In this document: one piece after another, positions 54,503 to 63,473 of the stretch
Numbering within the stretch: position 1 is the stretch's first letter
Layout: each line of letters begins with the position of its first letter
NCBI RefSeq assembly: GCF_900108295.1
Contig: NZ_FNWK01000005.1
Span: 124,001 to 188,000, forward strand
Source of the DNA: Sphingopyxis sp. YR583
GTDB lineage: Bacteria; Pseudomonadota; Alphaproteobacteria; Sphingomonadales; Sphingomonadaceae
Direction: 5' to 3'
DNA: 64,000 nt
The notes under the pieces: generated by a model
What the model was told of the DNA's origin: nothing
The model's database searches: none
The model's input: only the letters and a program-made list of their open reading frames with translations
Made by a program: the position numbers and the translations under genes

Positions 54503-54913
54503 TTACGGCAGGATGTTCAGCGTCCGCGCCTTCTGCACGGCCTGTGTCCGGCTGGCGACTGCCAGCTTTTCATAAACGCGCGCGACATGCGTCTTCACCG
54601 TGTTCGGGGAGATATCGAGCTGCCGCGCGATCACCTTATTGGCGTGCCCCGCCGCCAGCATTTCCAGCACCTCGCATTCGCGTGCGCTAAGCCCCAGCGC
54701 GGCGATTGCGGGATCGTTGCGCACAAAGGCCTGGCGCGGCCGCGAGGTCAGCCGGTTGCCGGCCCATATGCCCAGCGCAACGCAGACCAATGCGATACAG
54801 ACGACGTAGAATTCGCCCGACCAGCGATGCACCGTATGTTTATAATTCAGCCACTCGAGCAGAAGGGCCGCAGCCGCAAGCGCGATGCCGTAAAGGAAGA
54901 TCGAGCGGGCCAT
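54503..54913 (-). CDS. Membrane-anchored LuxR-type HTH protein
   Basis: 136 residues. Two N-terminal helices (about 4-20 and 36-54) are followed by a GerE/LuxR helix-turn-helix: L-S-A-R-E-C-E-V-L-E-M-L-A-A-G-H-A-N-K-V-I-A and D-I-S-P-N-T-V-K-T-H-V-A-R-V-Y-E-K-L. There is no receiver or autoinducer domain, so the membrane part probably senses or localises. Upstream of DUF4199 in the same direction, which may be its target or partner. Confidence 0.88.
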   Translation of the reverse strand: MARSIFLYGIALAAAALLLEWLNYKHTVHRWSGEFYVVCIALVCVALGIWAGNRLTSRPRQAFVRNDPAIAALGLSARECEVLEMLAAGHANKVIARQLDISPNTVKTHVARVYEKLAVASRTQAVQKARTLNILP

Positions 54914-55013
54914 GGTCCCGATAGATCATTATCGGCCATCGCTTGCAACATCGCGCCGCCCCGCACCACTATCGTTACCGGAAAATTTACCATGCGGGCG
55001 TAGCGTCCCGTTC

Positions 55014-55382
55014 ATGGATAACTTTCGCACCCCCACTGCTCGCGGCCACAAGCGCACGCCGGTTTCGATCGACGTCACCGTCAACGGCGTCCTCAACTTC
55101 ATCGAGGGCCGGATCACCGACCTGTCGGAAGGCGGCGCGCGGATCGACGGAGCGAGCATGCCCGCGCGCTCGCGCTGCGAAATCCATTATTGCGGAGAGG
55201 TAACCTATGCCGTCGTCATGTGGTCGGAGTTCGACCGCATGGGCGTCCGCTTTCCCTATGAACTGACGCACGGCCCGCTCTACAACGCGCTGAAGCTCGC
55301 GCGAAACGCGTCGATGGTCGAGCCTGCGCAGATTTTCCAAGCCGCGCGTCCGATCAGTTTCGGCCGGCGCGGGCTTAACTGA
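55014..55382 (+). CDS. PilZ domain protein
   Basis: 122 residues, a lone PilZ domain: R-G-H-K-R-T-P-V-S and I-T-D-L-S-E-G-G-A-R-I form the cyclic di-GMP site, as in R-x-x-x-R ... D-x-S-x-x-G, with the first Arg pattern somewhat altered. ATG 55014 is chosen over an earlier in-frame start. It could be an effector for the cyclases in this window. Confidence 0.82.
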   Translation: MDNFRTPTARGHKRTPVSIDVTVNGVLNFIEGRITDLSEGGARIDGASMPARSRCEIHYCGEVTYAVVMWSEFDRMGVRFPYELTHGPLYNALKLARNASMVEPAQIFQAARPISFGRRGLN

Positions 55383-55388
55383 GCGGGA

Positions 55389-55823
55389 TCAAAAGGGCGC
55401 GATAGCCACACCGTCGCGCTCATTATCCCAGATCATCGCCATGATCCGCCAGCCACGGTCGGGGTCATTGAACAACTGGATCGAGTTCACGCCGCGCCGC
55501 TCCGGCACGGTGTCGTCGGGCGACGCGCGCGCTTCATAGGCGCTCCAGACATGCGCGATATTTCCCAATATATCGATCCGCCGCCCGGTCTCGATCTCGA
55601 AAAAGTCGTTCCCGGCAAAGAAGGGCGTCGTGTCGCGCGCATAATCGGCGAGACCCATGCTGCGAAACGTCGCGCGTCCGTCTTCGCCTATCCATGTGCG
55701 TATCTGCCGCGCGTCGGGATGAAAACAATTGGCCTGCCGCGACCAGTCGCGCGGCCCCTTGGGGCCGGAGATCATCGCATACATTTCATCGACCACCGCA
55801 CCGATCGCCGCCGCTTCGCTCAT
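55389..55823 (-). CDS. NTF2-like (SnoaL/DUF4440-type) protein
   Basis: 144 residues with a cone-shaped NTF2-like pattern: I-G-A-V-V-D-E-M-Y-A-M-I-S at the N-terminus, F-F-E-I-E-T-G-R-R-I-D-I-L-G-N-I-A-H-V-W-S-A-Y-E and the terminal R-G-W-R-I-M-A-M-I-W-D-N-E. Likely a small-molecule-binding or enzyme protein; nothing more can be said. Convergent with the PilZ gene. Confidence 0.75.
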   Translation of the reverse strand: MSEAAAIGAVVDEMYAMISGPKGPRDWSRQANCFHPDARQIRTWIGEDGRATFRSMGLADYARDTTPFFAGNDFFEIETGRRIDILGNIAHVWSAYEARASPDDTVPERRGVNSIQLFNDPDRGWRIMAMIWDNERDGVAIAPF

Positions 55824-55865
55824 ATTGATCGTCCTTTCTCGTTGCGGAGGAGAGGAATTCCCTCC

Positions 55866-55900
55866 TCCGTTCGCCCTGAGCTTGTCGAAGGGCTGTTCTT
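55866..55900 (+). repeat. REP-like element, copy A
   Basis: A 35-bp element with core CCTGAGCTTGTCGAAGG. It matches the inverted complement of 56192-56226 at 31 of 35 positions. This core is widespread as an interspersed repeat in Sphingomonads and other proteobacteria. Confidence 0.8.
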
Positions 55901-55918
55901 TCTTGTAACCAAGCCGCC

Positions 55919-56236
55919 ATGGGGTTCTGGGCCTATATTCTGCACTGCCGCGGCGGTGCTTTCTACACGGGCCACACGGATAATCTTCCTCACCGCATAG
56001 GGCAGCATGAATCTGGCACTATGGCCGGCTTCACCGCCGACAAATTGCCCGTCGTTCTTGTTTGGAGCCAGGAATTCTCCACGCGCATTGAAGCATTAGA
56101 AGCAGAACGCCAAATCAAGGGCTGGAGCCGTGCCAAAAAGATGGCTCTCATCCGGGGCGACTGGGCCAGGATTTCTGCTTTGGCAAAAGGCAAGAACGGT
56201 CCTTCGACAAGCTCAGGACGGACGGATGAATTGTAA
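55919..56236 (+). CDS. GIY-YIG nuclease family protein
   Basis: 105 residues: W-A-Y-I-L-H-C in place of G-I-Y, Y-T-G-H-T-D-N-L-P-H-R-I-G-Q-H, then the catalytic-region E-A-L-E-A-E-R-Q-I-K-G-W-S-R. UvrC/Slx-like small nuclease of the YhbQ type. The last 13 residues (N-G-P-S-T-S-S-G-R-T-D-E-L) are encoded by a REP-like element, so the gene was extended into the repeat or lost its own end. An inverted copy lies 18 bp upstream of the start. Confidence 0.87.
   Translation: MGFWAYILHCRGGAFYTGHTDNLPHRIGQHESGTMAGFTADKLPVVLVWSQEFSTRIEALEAERQIKGWSRAKKMALIRGDWARISALAKGKNGPSTSSGRTDEL
56192..56226 (-). repeat. REP-like element, copy B (inverted)
   Basis: Inverted partner of 55866-55900; core CCTTCGACAAGCTCAGG on the plus strand. 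It overlaps the 3' end of the GIY-YIG gene and supplies its last codons. The pair encloses the gene as arms of a long inverted repeat. Confidence 0.8.
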
Positions 56237-56291
56237 TCAGGAGGCAGTCGTCCACCTTGCCGCGTTCGCCTTTTGTCCCTAGCGTCGTGCG

Positions 56292-59027
56292 ATGGCCCCC
56301 GACCCGCTTTCCCTGCCCGCAATCCATGCGAGTCATATCGGCATCTGGATTGCCGACACGCACGGCCGCGTGCAGCGCGTCGGGCGCGGCGAAGCCATTG
56401 CGGCGGTCGCGGCGACGCCGCACTTGCTGCTCAACGCGACGCTGACTGGCGACCGGCTCGGCTATCCCGAACTGTCGGGGCTCGATCTGCTCGAACTGTT
56501 CGCTTTCCTTTATCCCGCACGGTTCGCGGTGCCGACCCCGGCGGGAATCGCAGGCGCGGTTGGCCTTAATCCACCGAAAAGCGAAGAGGATATTGCCGCC
56601 TTTCTGCCCAAGGCCGCGGCGGCGATGCTCGCCAGCCTTGCCGACCCGAAGTGGCCCGAACGCGAAGGCGCCTGGCACGGGGTCCAGGCCTTGTCGCGCC
56701 AGCGCTGGTCATGGTCGCCGCTCGTCCAGCCGCGGCTGTCGCAACCCGATGCCGATGAACGCTGGCTGTTCGCACGGCTGCCCGAGTGGGAAGAACAGCC
56801 GCCGCGCGGCGCGCCGCGACAGGTCAATATCAACGAAGAGGACGTGGCGGCGCGGCTCGACCGGCTGACCGGCGACGGAGCCGAACGGCGACCGGGGCAG
56901 CAGGATTATGCGCGCGCGACCGCCGCGATCTTCGCGCCGCGCGATCGCAAGGATAGCCCGCAAATGCTTGTTGCCGAAGCCGGTACGGGCATCGGCAAGA
57001 CATTGGGCTATCTTGCCCCGGCCAAGCAGTGGATCGACCAGTCCGCGGGCGCGATCTGCATCTCGACCTACACCAAGGCGCTGCAACGCCAATTGTCGCG
57101 CGAGACCGAAAAGCTTTATCCCGACGCCGCGACGCACCGCGAAAAGGTCGTCGTGCGCAAGGGCCGCGAAAATTACCTCTGCCTGCTCAACCTGGAAGAT
57201 GCGCTGCAGGGCGGTTTTTCGGGTCGTGCCGCAATCCTCGCGCAACTGGTCGCGCGCTGGGCCGCCTATACGCGCGATGGTGACATGATCGGTGGCGACC
57301 TGCCCGGCTGGCTTCCGGCGCTGTTTCGCCGCAACGGCACGACGGCGCTGACCGACCGGCGCGGCGAGTGCATCTATGCCGGTTGCCCGCATTTCCGGAA
57401 ATGCTTCATCGAGCATTCCGCGCGCGCGGCAACGCAGGCCGATATCGTCATCGCCAACCATGCGCTGACGATGGTGCAGGCGGCGCGTCCGCGCGATAGC
57501 GGCGCGCCCGCGACGCGGCTGATCTTCGACGAGGGCCATCATCTGTGGGATGCCGCCGACAGCATGTTCGCGGCGGCGCTGACGGGTCAGGAAGCGGTCG
57601 AGATTCGCCGCTGGGTGCTGGGGCCCGAGGGCAAATCGCGCGGACGGCGGCGCGGGCTCGCCGCGCGGCTTGCCGATGTTGCCAGCTATGACGAGGCGGG
57701 CGACCGTGCGATCCAGGCGGCGATCGCGGCCGCCGCCGAATTGCCCGGCGATGGCTGGCTCGGCCGCTTGTCGGAAAACGACCCGTGGGGCGCGATCGAA
57801 CGGTTGCTCGTCGCCGTGCGCGCCATGGTCTATGCGCGCAGCATCGACACGCGCACCGCCGACGCGGGCTATGGGCTCGAAACCGAACTCGCCGACCCCG
57901 AGCCCGAACTGGTCACGGCGGCAGCGGGCGCGAGCGACGCAATCGAAGCACTGCTGCGTCCGCTGATGGCACTTGGGAAACGGCTCGAGGCGCTGATCGA
58001 GGATCCGCCCGACTGGCTGGACGGACAGGCCCGCGCGCGCGTCGATGGCGCTCGGCACAGCCTTGGCACGAGGATCGACACGCTCGGCGGCTGGCTTTCG
58101 CTGCTCGGGCGCGTCGGCGGCCCGGCCGACCCCGATTTCGTCGACTGGCTTGCGGTCGACCGTTACGACGGCCGCGAGTTCGATACCGGCTTGCATCGCC
58201 ACTGGCTCGACCCCGCCCGGCCGATCGCCGACGTCGTTTATCGCCCGGCACAGGGCGTGCTCGTCACCTCTGCGACGCTGCGCGGCAGCGGGCGGAGCGG
58301 CAGCGGATGGGCCGACGCCGACATCCGCACCGGCGCGCGGCATATGGAGGGCGGCGTCCAGCATTTCGCGGTGCCGAGTCCCTTCAATTATGCGCGCCAG
58401 TCGGAAGTGCTGATCGTCACCGACATCGCGCGCGGCGATCTCCCTGCCCTTGCCGGCGCCTATAGCCGGCTGATCGAGGCGTCGGGCGGCGGGGCGCTGG
58501 GGTTGTTCAGCGCGATCCGGCGGCTTCGCATCGTCCATTCGCGGATCGCCGACCGGCTGGCGCGCGCGGGGCTGCCGCTGTTCGCCCAGCATGTCGATCC
58601 GCTCGATACCGGGACGCTCGTCGACATTTTCCGCGCCGATCCGCACGCGTCGCTGCTCGGCACCGATGCGCTGCGCGACGGGGTCGACGTTCCCGGCGAT
58701 TCGCTGCGACTGGTGGTGATGGAGGGTGTGCCCTGGCCGCGCCCGACGATCCTGCACGCCGCGCGGCGCGCCGCGCAGGGCGGCAGCGCCTATGACGACA
58801 TGGTCATCCGCGGCCGCATCGCGCAGGCATTTGGCCGCCTGATCCGCCGCGCCGACGATTTCGGCCAGTTCGTGATGCTCTCGCCGAGTTTTCCTTCGCG
58901 CCTGCTCAGCGCCTTCCCCGAAGGCACCCCGATCCGCCGCCTGCCGCTCGACGAGGCGGTCAATCATGTCGCCGCGGCGAATGTCGAACGTAGAAAAACC
59001 GCCTTTCCAGCCTTTTCACCGTCATAA
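56292..59027 (+). CDS. DinG-type ATP-dependent DNA helicase
   Basis: A 911-residue XPD/DinG-like superfamily 2 helicase. Walker A A-E-A-G-T-G-I-G-K-T lies near 228-237, the D-E-G-H box at 413-416, and four cysteines that can hold the 4Fe-4S cluster are C297, C360, C365 and C371. Motif V/VI is seen in G-T-D-A-L-R-D-G-V-D-V-P-G. The first about 200 residues are an extension found in alphaproteobacterial homologues. A role in unwinding structured DNA during repair is inferred. Confidence 0.93.
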   Translation: MAPDPLSLPAIHASHIGIWIADTHGRVQRVGRGEAIAAVAATPHLLLNATLTGDRLGYPELSGLDLLELFAFLYPARFAVPTPAGIAGAVGLNPPKSEEDIAAFLPKAAAAMLASLADPKWPEREGAWHGVQALSRQRWSWSPLVQPRLSQPDADERWLFARLPEWEEQPPRGAPRQVNINEEDVAARLDRLTGDGAERRPGQQDYARATAAIFAPRDRKDSPQMLVAEAGTGIGKTLGYLAPAKQWIDQSAGAICISTYTKALQRQLSRETEKLYPDAATHREKVVVRKGRENYLCLLNLEDALQGGFSGRAAILAQLVARWAAYTRDGDMIGGDLPGWLPALFRRNGTTALTDRRGECIYAGCPHFRKCFIEHSARAATQADIVIANHALTMVQAARPRDSGAPATRLIFDEGHHLWDAADSMFAAALTGQEAVEIRRWVLGPEGKSRGRRRGLAARLADVASYDEAGDRAIQAAIAAAAELPGDGWLGRLSENDPWGAIERLLVAVRAMVYARSIDTRTADAGYGLETELADPEPELVTAAAGASDAIEALLRPLMALGKRLEALIEDPPDWLDGQARARVDGARHSLGTRIDTLGGWLSLLGRVGGPADPDFVDWLAVDRYDGREFDTGLHRHWLDPARPIADVVYRPAQGVLVTSATLRGSGRSGSGWADADIRTGARHMEGGVQHFAVPSPFNYARQSEVLIVTDIARGDLPALAGAYSRLIEASGGGALGLFSAIRRLRIVHSRIADRLARAGLPLFAQHVDPLDTGTLVDIFRADPHASLLGTDALRDGVDVPGDSLRLVVMEGVPWPRPTILHAARRAAQGGSAYDDMVIRGRIAQAFGRLIRRADDFGQFVMLSPSFPSRLLSAFPEGTPIRRLPLDEAVNHVAAANVERRKTAFPAFSPS

Positions 59028-59084
59028 GTTTCCGGCACAAGGCCTGCGAGTTGAGGGATAGCGCAGCGGCGCGGGGAGCGATTT

Positions 59085-59636
59085 TTGAAGACTTTGACCA
59101 TCCTGCGCCACGCCAAATCGGGTTGGGACGTCCAGGTCGAACGCGACTTCGACCGCCCGATCAACAAGCGCGGCGCGCGGGGCGCCGAACTGATCGGCCA
59201 GTGGCTGAAGCGGCAGAAGCTGCCCGTCGACCGCATCATCGCCTCGCCTGCGGTGCGCGTGACCGAGACGCTCGACATCTTCCAGCCCGCCGCCGACCTC
59301 GACACGATCGAGCCACACTGGGACCGGCGCATCTACCTCGCCTCTGCGGCGACGCTGATCGACGTGATCCGCGACACCGGGAAGGATGCCGAACATCTGC
59401 TGATTTCGGGGCATAATCCGGGGCTCGAGGATTTGATCCTGATGCTCGTTCCCGATGTGGCGGACGATGAATTGCGCGCGAAAGTCGAGGAAAAACTGCC
59501 AACGTCGGCGCTCGCACGGCTCGAGCTCGACATTGCCGACTGGCACGATCTCGATACGAACAGCGCGCGCTTCACGGGCTTCATCCGCCCGCGCGACCTC
59601 GATCCGGCGCTCGCGCCGGCGATGGATAATGATTGA
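59085..59636 (+). CDS. SixA-like phosphohistidine phosphatase
   Basis: A 183-residue histidine phosphatase. The R-H-G type motif is L-R-H-A-K-S-G at 7-13, with the second histidine in I-S-G-H-N-P-G-L-E-D. Resembles SixA, which removes phosphate from phosphohistidine of signalling proteins. TTG start at 59085 with GGGGAG upstream. 57 bp after the helicase gene. Confidence 0.9.
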   Translation: MKTLTILRHAKSGWDVQVERDFDRPINKRGARGAELIGQWLKRQKLPVDRIIASPAVRVTETLDIFQPAADLDTIEPHWDRRIYLASAATLIDVIRDTGKDAEHLLISGHNPGLEDLILMLVPDVADDELRAKVEEKLPTSALARLELDIADWHDLDTNSARFTGFIRPRDLDPALAPAMDND

Positions 59637-59651
59637 GACCTTAGCTCTGTT

Positions 59652-60050
59652 TTAACCGAGCGCGGCGGCGAGCCGCTCTCGAAGCGCAACAAGCCGCTCG
59701 ACCGGAATGCCGGTCTTTCGCACCGGAGTACCGCTGTCGAGCACCTCGCGCGCTAGCGGTGCTCGCGTCGTCGCCACGGCCGCGCCCGGCTCTGACAACG
59801 CCTTGCGCGCGCCCTCGACGGTGAAGCCCTGCACATGCAGCAAATGATGGATACGCTCGGCGAGCGCCACATCCTCCGCGCGGTAATAGCGGCGGCGCCC
59901 TGAACGCTGGAGCGGCTTCAGCTGCGGGAAACGGGTTTCCCAATAACGCAGGACATGCGTCGGAACGCCGATGCGCACCGCGAGTTCGCCGATGGCGAGC
60001 ATGGCGCCGGACGCCTTGCCGCCATCGTCGGTCATGTCAGAACCCGGCAT
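59652..60050 (-). CDS. MerR family transcriptional regulator
   Basis: 132 residues with one MerR winged helix: I-G-E-L-A-V-R-I-G-V-P-T-H-V-L-R-Y-W-E-T-R-F and Y-Y-R-A-E-D-V-A-L-A-E-R-I. Conserved downstream of ihfA in alphaproteobacteria. A second in-frame ATG at 60035 is possible. No Cys metal site in the short C-terminus, so the signal is unclear. Confidence 0.92.
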   Translation of the reverse strand: MPGSDMTDDGGKASGAMLAIGELAVRIGVPTHVLRYWETRFPQLKPLQRSGRRRYYRAEDVALAERIHHLLHVQGFTVEGARKALSEPGAAVATTRAPLAREVLDSGTPVRKTGIPVERLVALRERLAAALG

Positions 60051-60069
60051 GGGTCAGATCCGGCCCGGT

Positions 60070-60363
60070 TTATTTGCCGGCAACGCGGGCTCGCATCGTC
60101 TGGCTGGCGCGAAAGGTCATCACGCGCCGCGGCAGGATCGGCACTTCGATGCCGGTTTTGGGATTGCGGCCGATCCGCTGCGCCTTGTCGCGCAGCACAA
60201 AGGTGCCGAAGCCCGAGATTTTCACATTCTGCCCGACCGCCAGCGCGTCGGACATATGATCGAGAATCGATTCGACGATCGCGGCGGATTCATTGCGCGA
60301 CAGGCCGATCTGCTGATTGATCCGTGTCGCAATGTCTGCCCGGGTGAGCGTCCCTGCTGCCAT
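60070..60363 (-). CDS. ihfA: Integration host factor subunit alpha
   Basis: 97 residues, HU/IHF fold: [22 protein letters not shown] and [11 protein letters not shown], in which the DNA-intercalating Pro is present. Forms a heterodimer with IHF beta and bends DNA. Downstream of fabH as usual. Confidence 0.95.
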   Translation of the reverse strand: MAAGTLTRADIATRINQQIGLSRNESAAIVESILDHMSDALAVGQNVKISGFGTFVLRDKAQRIGRNPKTGIEVPILPRRVMTFRASQTMRARVAGK

Positions 60364-60515
60364 GATGATCCCTTCCCCCTCACTGAAGCGAATATAGCGA
60401 TTGAGTCCGCGACAGCCCCCACCGTCACGAGTCCCGTCCGCATATGTAACAAATGCGAATTAATCCGCCAAACTGAAACGGATGGAGCGAGAAGTTGATG
60501 CGCCGGAACGAAACG

Positions 60516-61481
60516 TCAGACGCGGAGGACAGCAGCGCCCCAGGTAAAGCCGCCGCCCATCGCCTCGAGCACGACAAGGTCGCCGCGCTTGATCCGCCCA
60601 TCGCGCACCGCAAGGTCGAGTGCGAGCGGCACCGAAGCCGCCGACGTGTTGGCGTGCCGATCGACCGTCAGCACGACGCGTTCAGCCGGTAAGCCCAGCT
60701 TTTTGGCGGTCGCGTCGATGATCCGCTTGTTCGCCTGATGCGGCACGACCCAGTCGATCTGATCTGCCGACAAGCCGACCTCGGCCATCACTTCGCCCAG
60801 TACCGACGCGAGGTTGGTGACGGCGTGGCGGAAGACTTCGCGGCCCTGCATGCGAACGTGGCCGACGGTGCCCGTCGTCGACGGTCCGCCGTCGACATAG
60901 AGCATATCTGTGTATTTTCCCTCGGCATGGAGGCGCGTCGCGAGGATGCCGCGGTCGTCGGCGACCTCTTCGGCCGACAGGACGATCGCGCCGGCGCCAT
61001 CGCCGAACAGAACACAGGTCGTGCGGTCCTCCCAGTCGAGGATGCGGCTGAAGGTTTCCGAACCGATCACCAGCGCATGCTTGGCAGCGCCGGTGCGGAG
61101 CATCGAGTCGGCGACCGATACGGCGTAGAGAAAGCCCGAACAGACCGCGGCGACGTCGAAGGCGATGCAATCGGGCGTGCCGAGCAATGCCTGCACCTTG
61201 GTGGCGCTGGCCGGGAATGTATTGTCGGGGGTTGCGGTGGCGACGATGATCAGACCGATGTCAGACGGTTCGAGCCCCGCGGCCGCGAGCGCCTGCTTCG
61301 CGGCATCGGCGCCCAGCGTCGCGGTCGTCTCGTCGGCCTCGGCGATATGGCGAAAACGGATGCCGGTGCGTTCGACGATCCACTCATCGCTGGTATCGAC
61401 ACGTTCCGCCAGTTCGGCGTTCGAAACGCGCGTGCGCGGCAGGGCCGAGCCGGTACCGGCCAATATGGCGCGCAACGTCAT
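60516..61481 (-). CDS. fabH: 3-oxoacyl-[acyl-carrier-protein] synthase III
   Basis: A 321-residue initiating condensing enzyme of fatty acid synthesis. The catalytic triad is C114 in A-A-V-C-S-G-F, H248 in V-P-H-Q-A-N-K-R-I and N278 in D-R-H-A-N-T-S. Length matches. The start overlaps plsX by ATGA, the usual plsX-fabH coupling. Confidence 0.97.
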   Translation of the reverse strand: MTLRAILAGTGSALPRTRVSNAELAERVDTSDEWIVERTGIRFRHIAEADETTATLGADAAKQALAAAGLEPSDIGLIIVATATPDNTFPASATKVQALLGTPDCIAFDVAAVCSGFLYAVSVADSMLRTGAAKHALVIGSETFSRILDWEDRTTCVLFGDGAGAIVLSAEEVADDRGILATRLHAEGKYTDMLYVDGGPSTTGTVGHVRMQGREVFRHAVTNLASVLGEVMAEVGLSADQIDWVVPHQANKRIIDATAKKLGLPAERVVLTVDRHANTSAASVPLALDLAVRDGRIKRGDLVVLEAMGGGFTWGAAVLRV

Positions 61482-62512
61482 GCCGCGGCGCCGCTACGGA
61501 AGTTCGCGAGATCTTCGGTCACCTGACGCGTGATATCCTTCTCGATCAGCTCGGCGCAAAGATGGACGCAGTTTGCGACCCCCTTCGCATCGGCGCTACC
61601 ATGGCTTTTGAGCACCACGCCGTTGAGGCCCAGGAACACTGCGCCATTGTGGTTGTTGGGGTCGAGGTGATGTTTGAGCAATTCGGTCGCGGGGCGCGAA
61701 ATCAGGAAGCCGATCTTCGAGCGGACCGACGACGTAAAGGCGCGGCGCAAGAGATCGGTGACGAAACGCGCCGTCCCCTCGATCGTCTTCAGCGCGATAT
61801 TGCCCGAAAAACCGTCGTGGACGATCACGTCGACATCGCCGCGCGACAGTTTGTCGCCCTCGATGAAACCGGTGAATTCCATCGGCAGCCCCTGCGCGCC
61901 GCGGAGCAGCGCCGCAGCGTCGCGGATCTCGTCGGTGCCCTTCAGTTCCTCGGTACCAATGTTGAGCAGCGCGACTCGGGGTTTTTCCAGCCCCATCGCG
62001 GTGCGCGCATAAGCCGCGCCCATCACCGCGAACTGGACGAGATTGTTGGCGTCGCAATCGGTATTGGCGCCAAGGTCGAGCATCACGACGTCATTGTCGC
62101 CGAGCGACGGCAACAGTGCCGCAAGCGCCGGGCGATCGATGCCCGGCATCGTGCGCAGCGCGAGCTTGGCCATCGCCATCAGTGCGCCGGTGTTGCCTGC
62201 GGACACGGCGCCGCCGGCATCGCCGCGTTTTACCGCATCGATCGCCAGCCCCATCGAGGTGCTTTTCGCCTTGCGCAGCGCCTGGCTCGGCTTGTCCTCG
62301 CCCGAGACAACGCCGTCGGTGTGGAGGATATCCGACGCCGCGCGCAGGTTCGGGTGATTTTCGAGCGCAGCCTTGATCTGCACCTCGTCGCCGACGAGGA
62401 TGAAGCGGAGGCCATCATGCTTATGGCGCGCCATTGCGGCGCCGGCGAGCATCATGCGCACGCCGACGTCACCGCCCATCGCATCGATTGCGATTCGCGG
62501 TGTCAGTACCAT
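61478..62512 (-). CDS. plsX: Phosphate acyltransferase PlsX
   Basis: 344 residues; makes acyl-phosphate from acyl-ACP for phospholipid synthesis. I-A-I-D-A-M-G-G-D at 8-16, [12 protein letters not shown] and [11 protein letters not shown] are family signatures. Downstream of rpmF by 22 bp and coupled to fabH. Confidence 0.97.
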   Translation of the reverse strand: MVLTPRIAIDAMGGDVGVRMMLAGAAMARHKHDGLRFILVGDEVQIKAALENHPNLRAASDILHTDGVVSGEDKPSQALRKAKSTSMGLAIDAVKRGDAGGAVSAGNTGALMAMAKLALRTMPGIDRPALAALLPSLGDNDVVMLDLGANTDCDANNLVQFAVMGAAYARTAMGLEKPRVALLNIGTEELKGTDEIRDAAALLRGAQGLPMEFTGFIEGDKLSRGDVDVIVHDGFSGNIALKTIEGTARFVTDLLRRAFTSSVRSKIGFLISRPATELLKHHLDPNNHNGAVFLGLNGVVLKSHGSADAKGVANCVHLCAELIEKDITRQVTEDLANFRSGAAA

Positions 62513-62534
62513 TTAATGCCCTCCGGCTTGATTA

Positions 62535-62714
62535 TTATGCGCCGACCGACACCACTTCACGGCCATTATAATGGCCGCAGGCGTTGCAGAGATTGTGCGG
62601 GCGCTTCAGCTCGCCGCAGTTCGGGCATTCCTGAAAGGCTTCAACCTTCAGGCTGTCGTGGCTGCGACGCATGCCGCGCTTCGAGGGCGAGGTTTTTCGC
62701 TTGGGAACGGCCAT
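62535..62714 (-). CDS. rpmF: 50S ribosomal protein L32
   Basis: A 59-residue protein: [19 protein letters not shown] at the start, then C-P-N-C and C-N-A-C, which bind zinc. Position before plsX is conserved across bacteria. It ends G-R-E-V-V-S-V-G-A then TAA at 62537-62535. Too short for a 60-residue cutoff, so easily missed. Confidence 0.96.
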   Translation of the reverse strand: MAVPKRKTSPSKRGMRRSHDSLKVEAFQECPNCGELKRPHNLCNACGHYNGREVVSVGA

Positions 62715-63030
62715 GATATTTCCTGCATTCTAAATAAAGTGTCACGAATCGGCTACCCGGATTTGTCACTTCCGTTGCCGGAAATAACTGGCCCGCCCGC
62801 CAAGCCGAAGGCTGTTCCCGGCCAAAAAGGTCAGGAAAATCTTCCGCCGGAGGGTGCCTCAACGCCAGATGGTGTCGGGTGCCGGATCGGGCGCGGCTAT
62901 AGCGTTTTTGCCCGCAAAGGCAAGCCCATTGCGTCCATCATCTCGAAGGCTTGCCGCCTTGGTTCGGGGATGTCACAGCTGTGTTGCTCGATCACGACAA
63001 TGTGGCAGCTGACAATGTGGGGGAAGCAAC
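62715..63030. other. 316-bp intergenic region without a recognised gene
   Basis: It should hold the rpmF promoter on the minus strand and the MAPEG promoter on the plus strand. The DUF177 (YceD) gene that often precedes rpmF is not here. A short direct repeat, ACAATGTGG, lies at about 62997-63005 and 63012-63020, just before the MAPEG start. No convincing promoter hexamers, hairpins or RNA genes were found. Confidence 0.6.
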
Positions 63031-63468
63031 ATGATAATATTGCCGATCAGCCTGACGATCGCCGCGGGGGCGGCGCTGCTGAACCTGTGGCTCTCGATCC
63101 GGGTCGGCCGCGTCCGCACAAAGGAAAAGGTCTTTATCGGCGACGGTGGCAACGACCTGCTGACGCGGCGCATGCGCGCGCACAGCAACTTCGTCGAAAA
63201 TACCGCGTTCGTGCTGATCCTGCTCGCCTTGGCCGAACTCGGCCTCGGCTCGTCGATGTGGCTGTGGGGCGTCGGCGCACTCTATCTGATCGGGCGCATC
63301 CTGCACGCGATGGGAATGGACGGGATGATGTGGGGCCGGATGGTCGGCACGATCATCACCATGCTAACGCAGCTCGGCCTCGCGATCGGCGCGCTTGCGA
63401 TCGTCTATCTGACGCCGACGAGCATCACCACCGACATCGTCGAAACCGAAGCCGCAGCGCCGAAATAA
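63031..63468 (+). CDS. MAPEG family membrane protein
   Basis: A 145-residue four-helix protein of the MAPEG family (microsomal glutathione transferase-like). R-M-R-A-H-S-N-F-V-E-N is the conserved loop. GGGGGAAGC precedes the ATG. Often linked to glutathione conjugation or detoxification; activity unproven. Convergent with the metallo-hydrolase gene by 5 bp. Confidence 0.88.
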   Translation: MIILPISLTIAAGAALLNLWLSIRVGRVRTKEKVFIGDGGNDLLTRRMRAHSNFVENTAFVLILLALAELGLGSSMWLWGVGALYLIGRILHAMGMDGMMWGRMVGTIITMLTQLGLAIGALAIVYLTPTSITTDIVETEAAAPK

Positions 63469-63473
63469 CCAGC

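Noticed and set aside
55919..56236. GIY-YIG gene considered as a REP-associated tyrosine transposase
   Set aside because: It has GIY-YIG rather than HUH/Y1 motifs, so it is not of that transposase class.
56709..58967. A 752-codon minus-strand frame opposite the DinG-type helicase
   Set aside because: Antisense to a gene with complete helicase motifs; no recognisable domain of its own.
62641..62862. A 73-codon frame overlapping rpmF
   Set aside because: The rpmF frame encodes a complete L32 with its zinc cysteines; the other frame has no family and runs through the promoter region.
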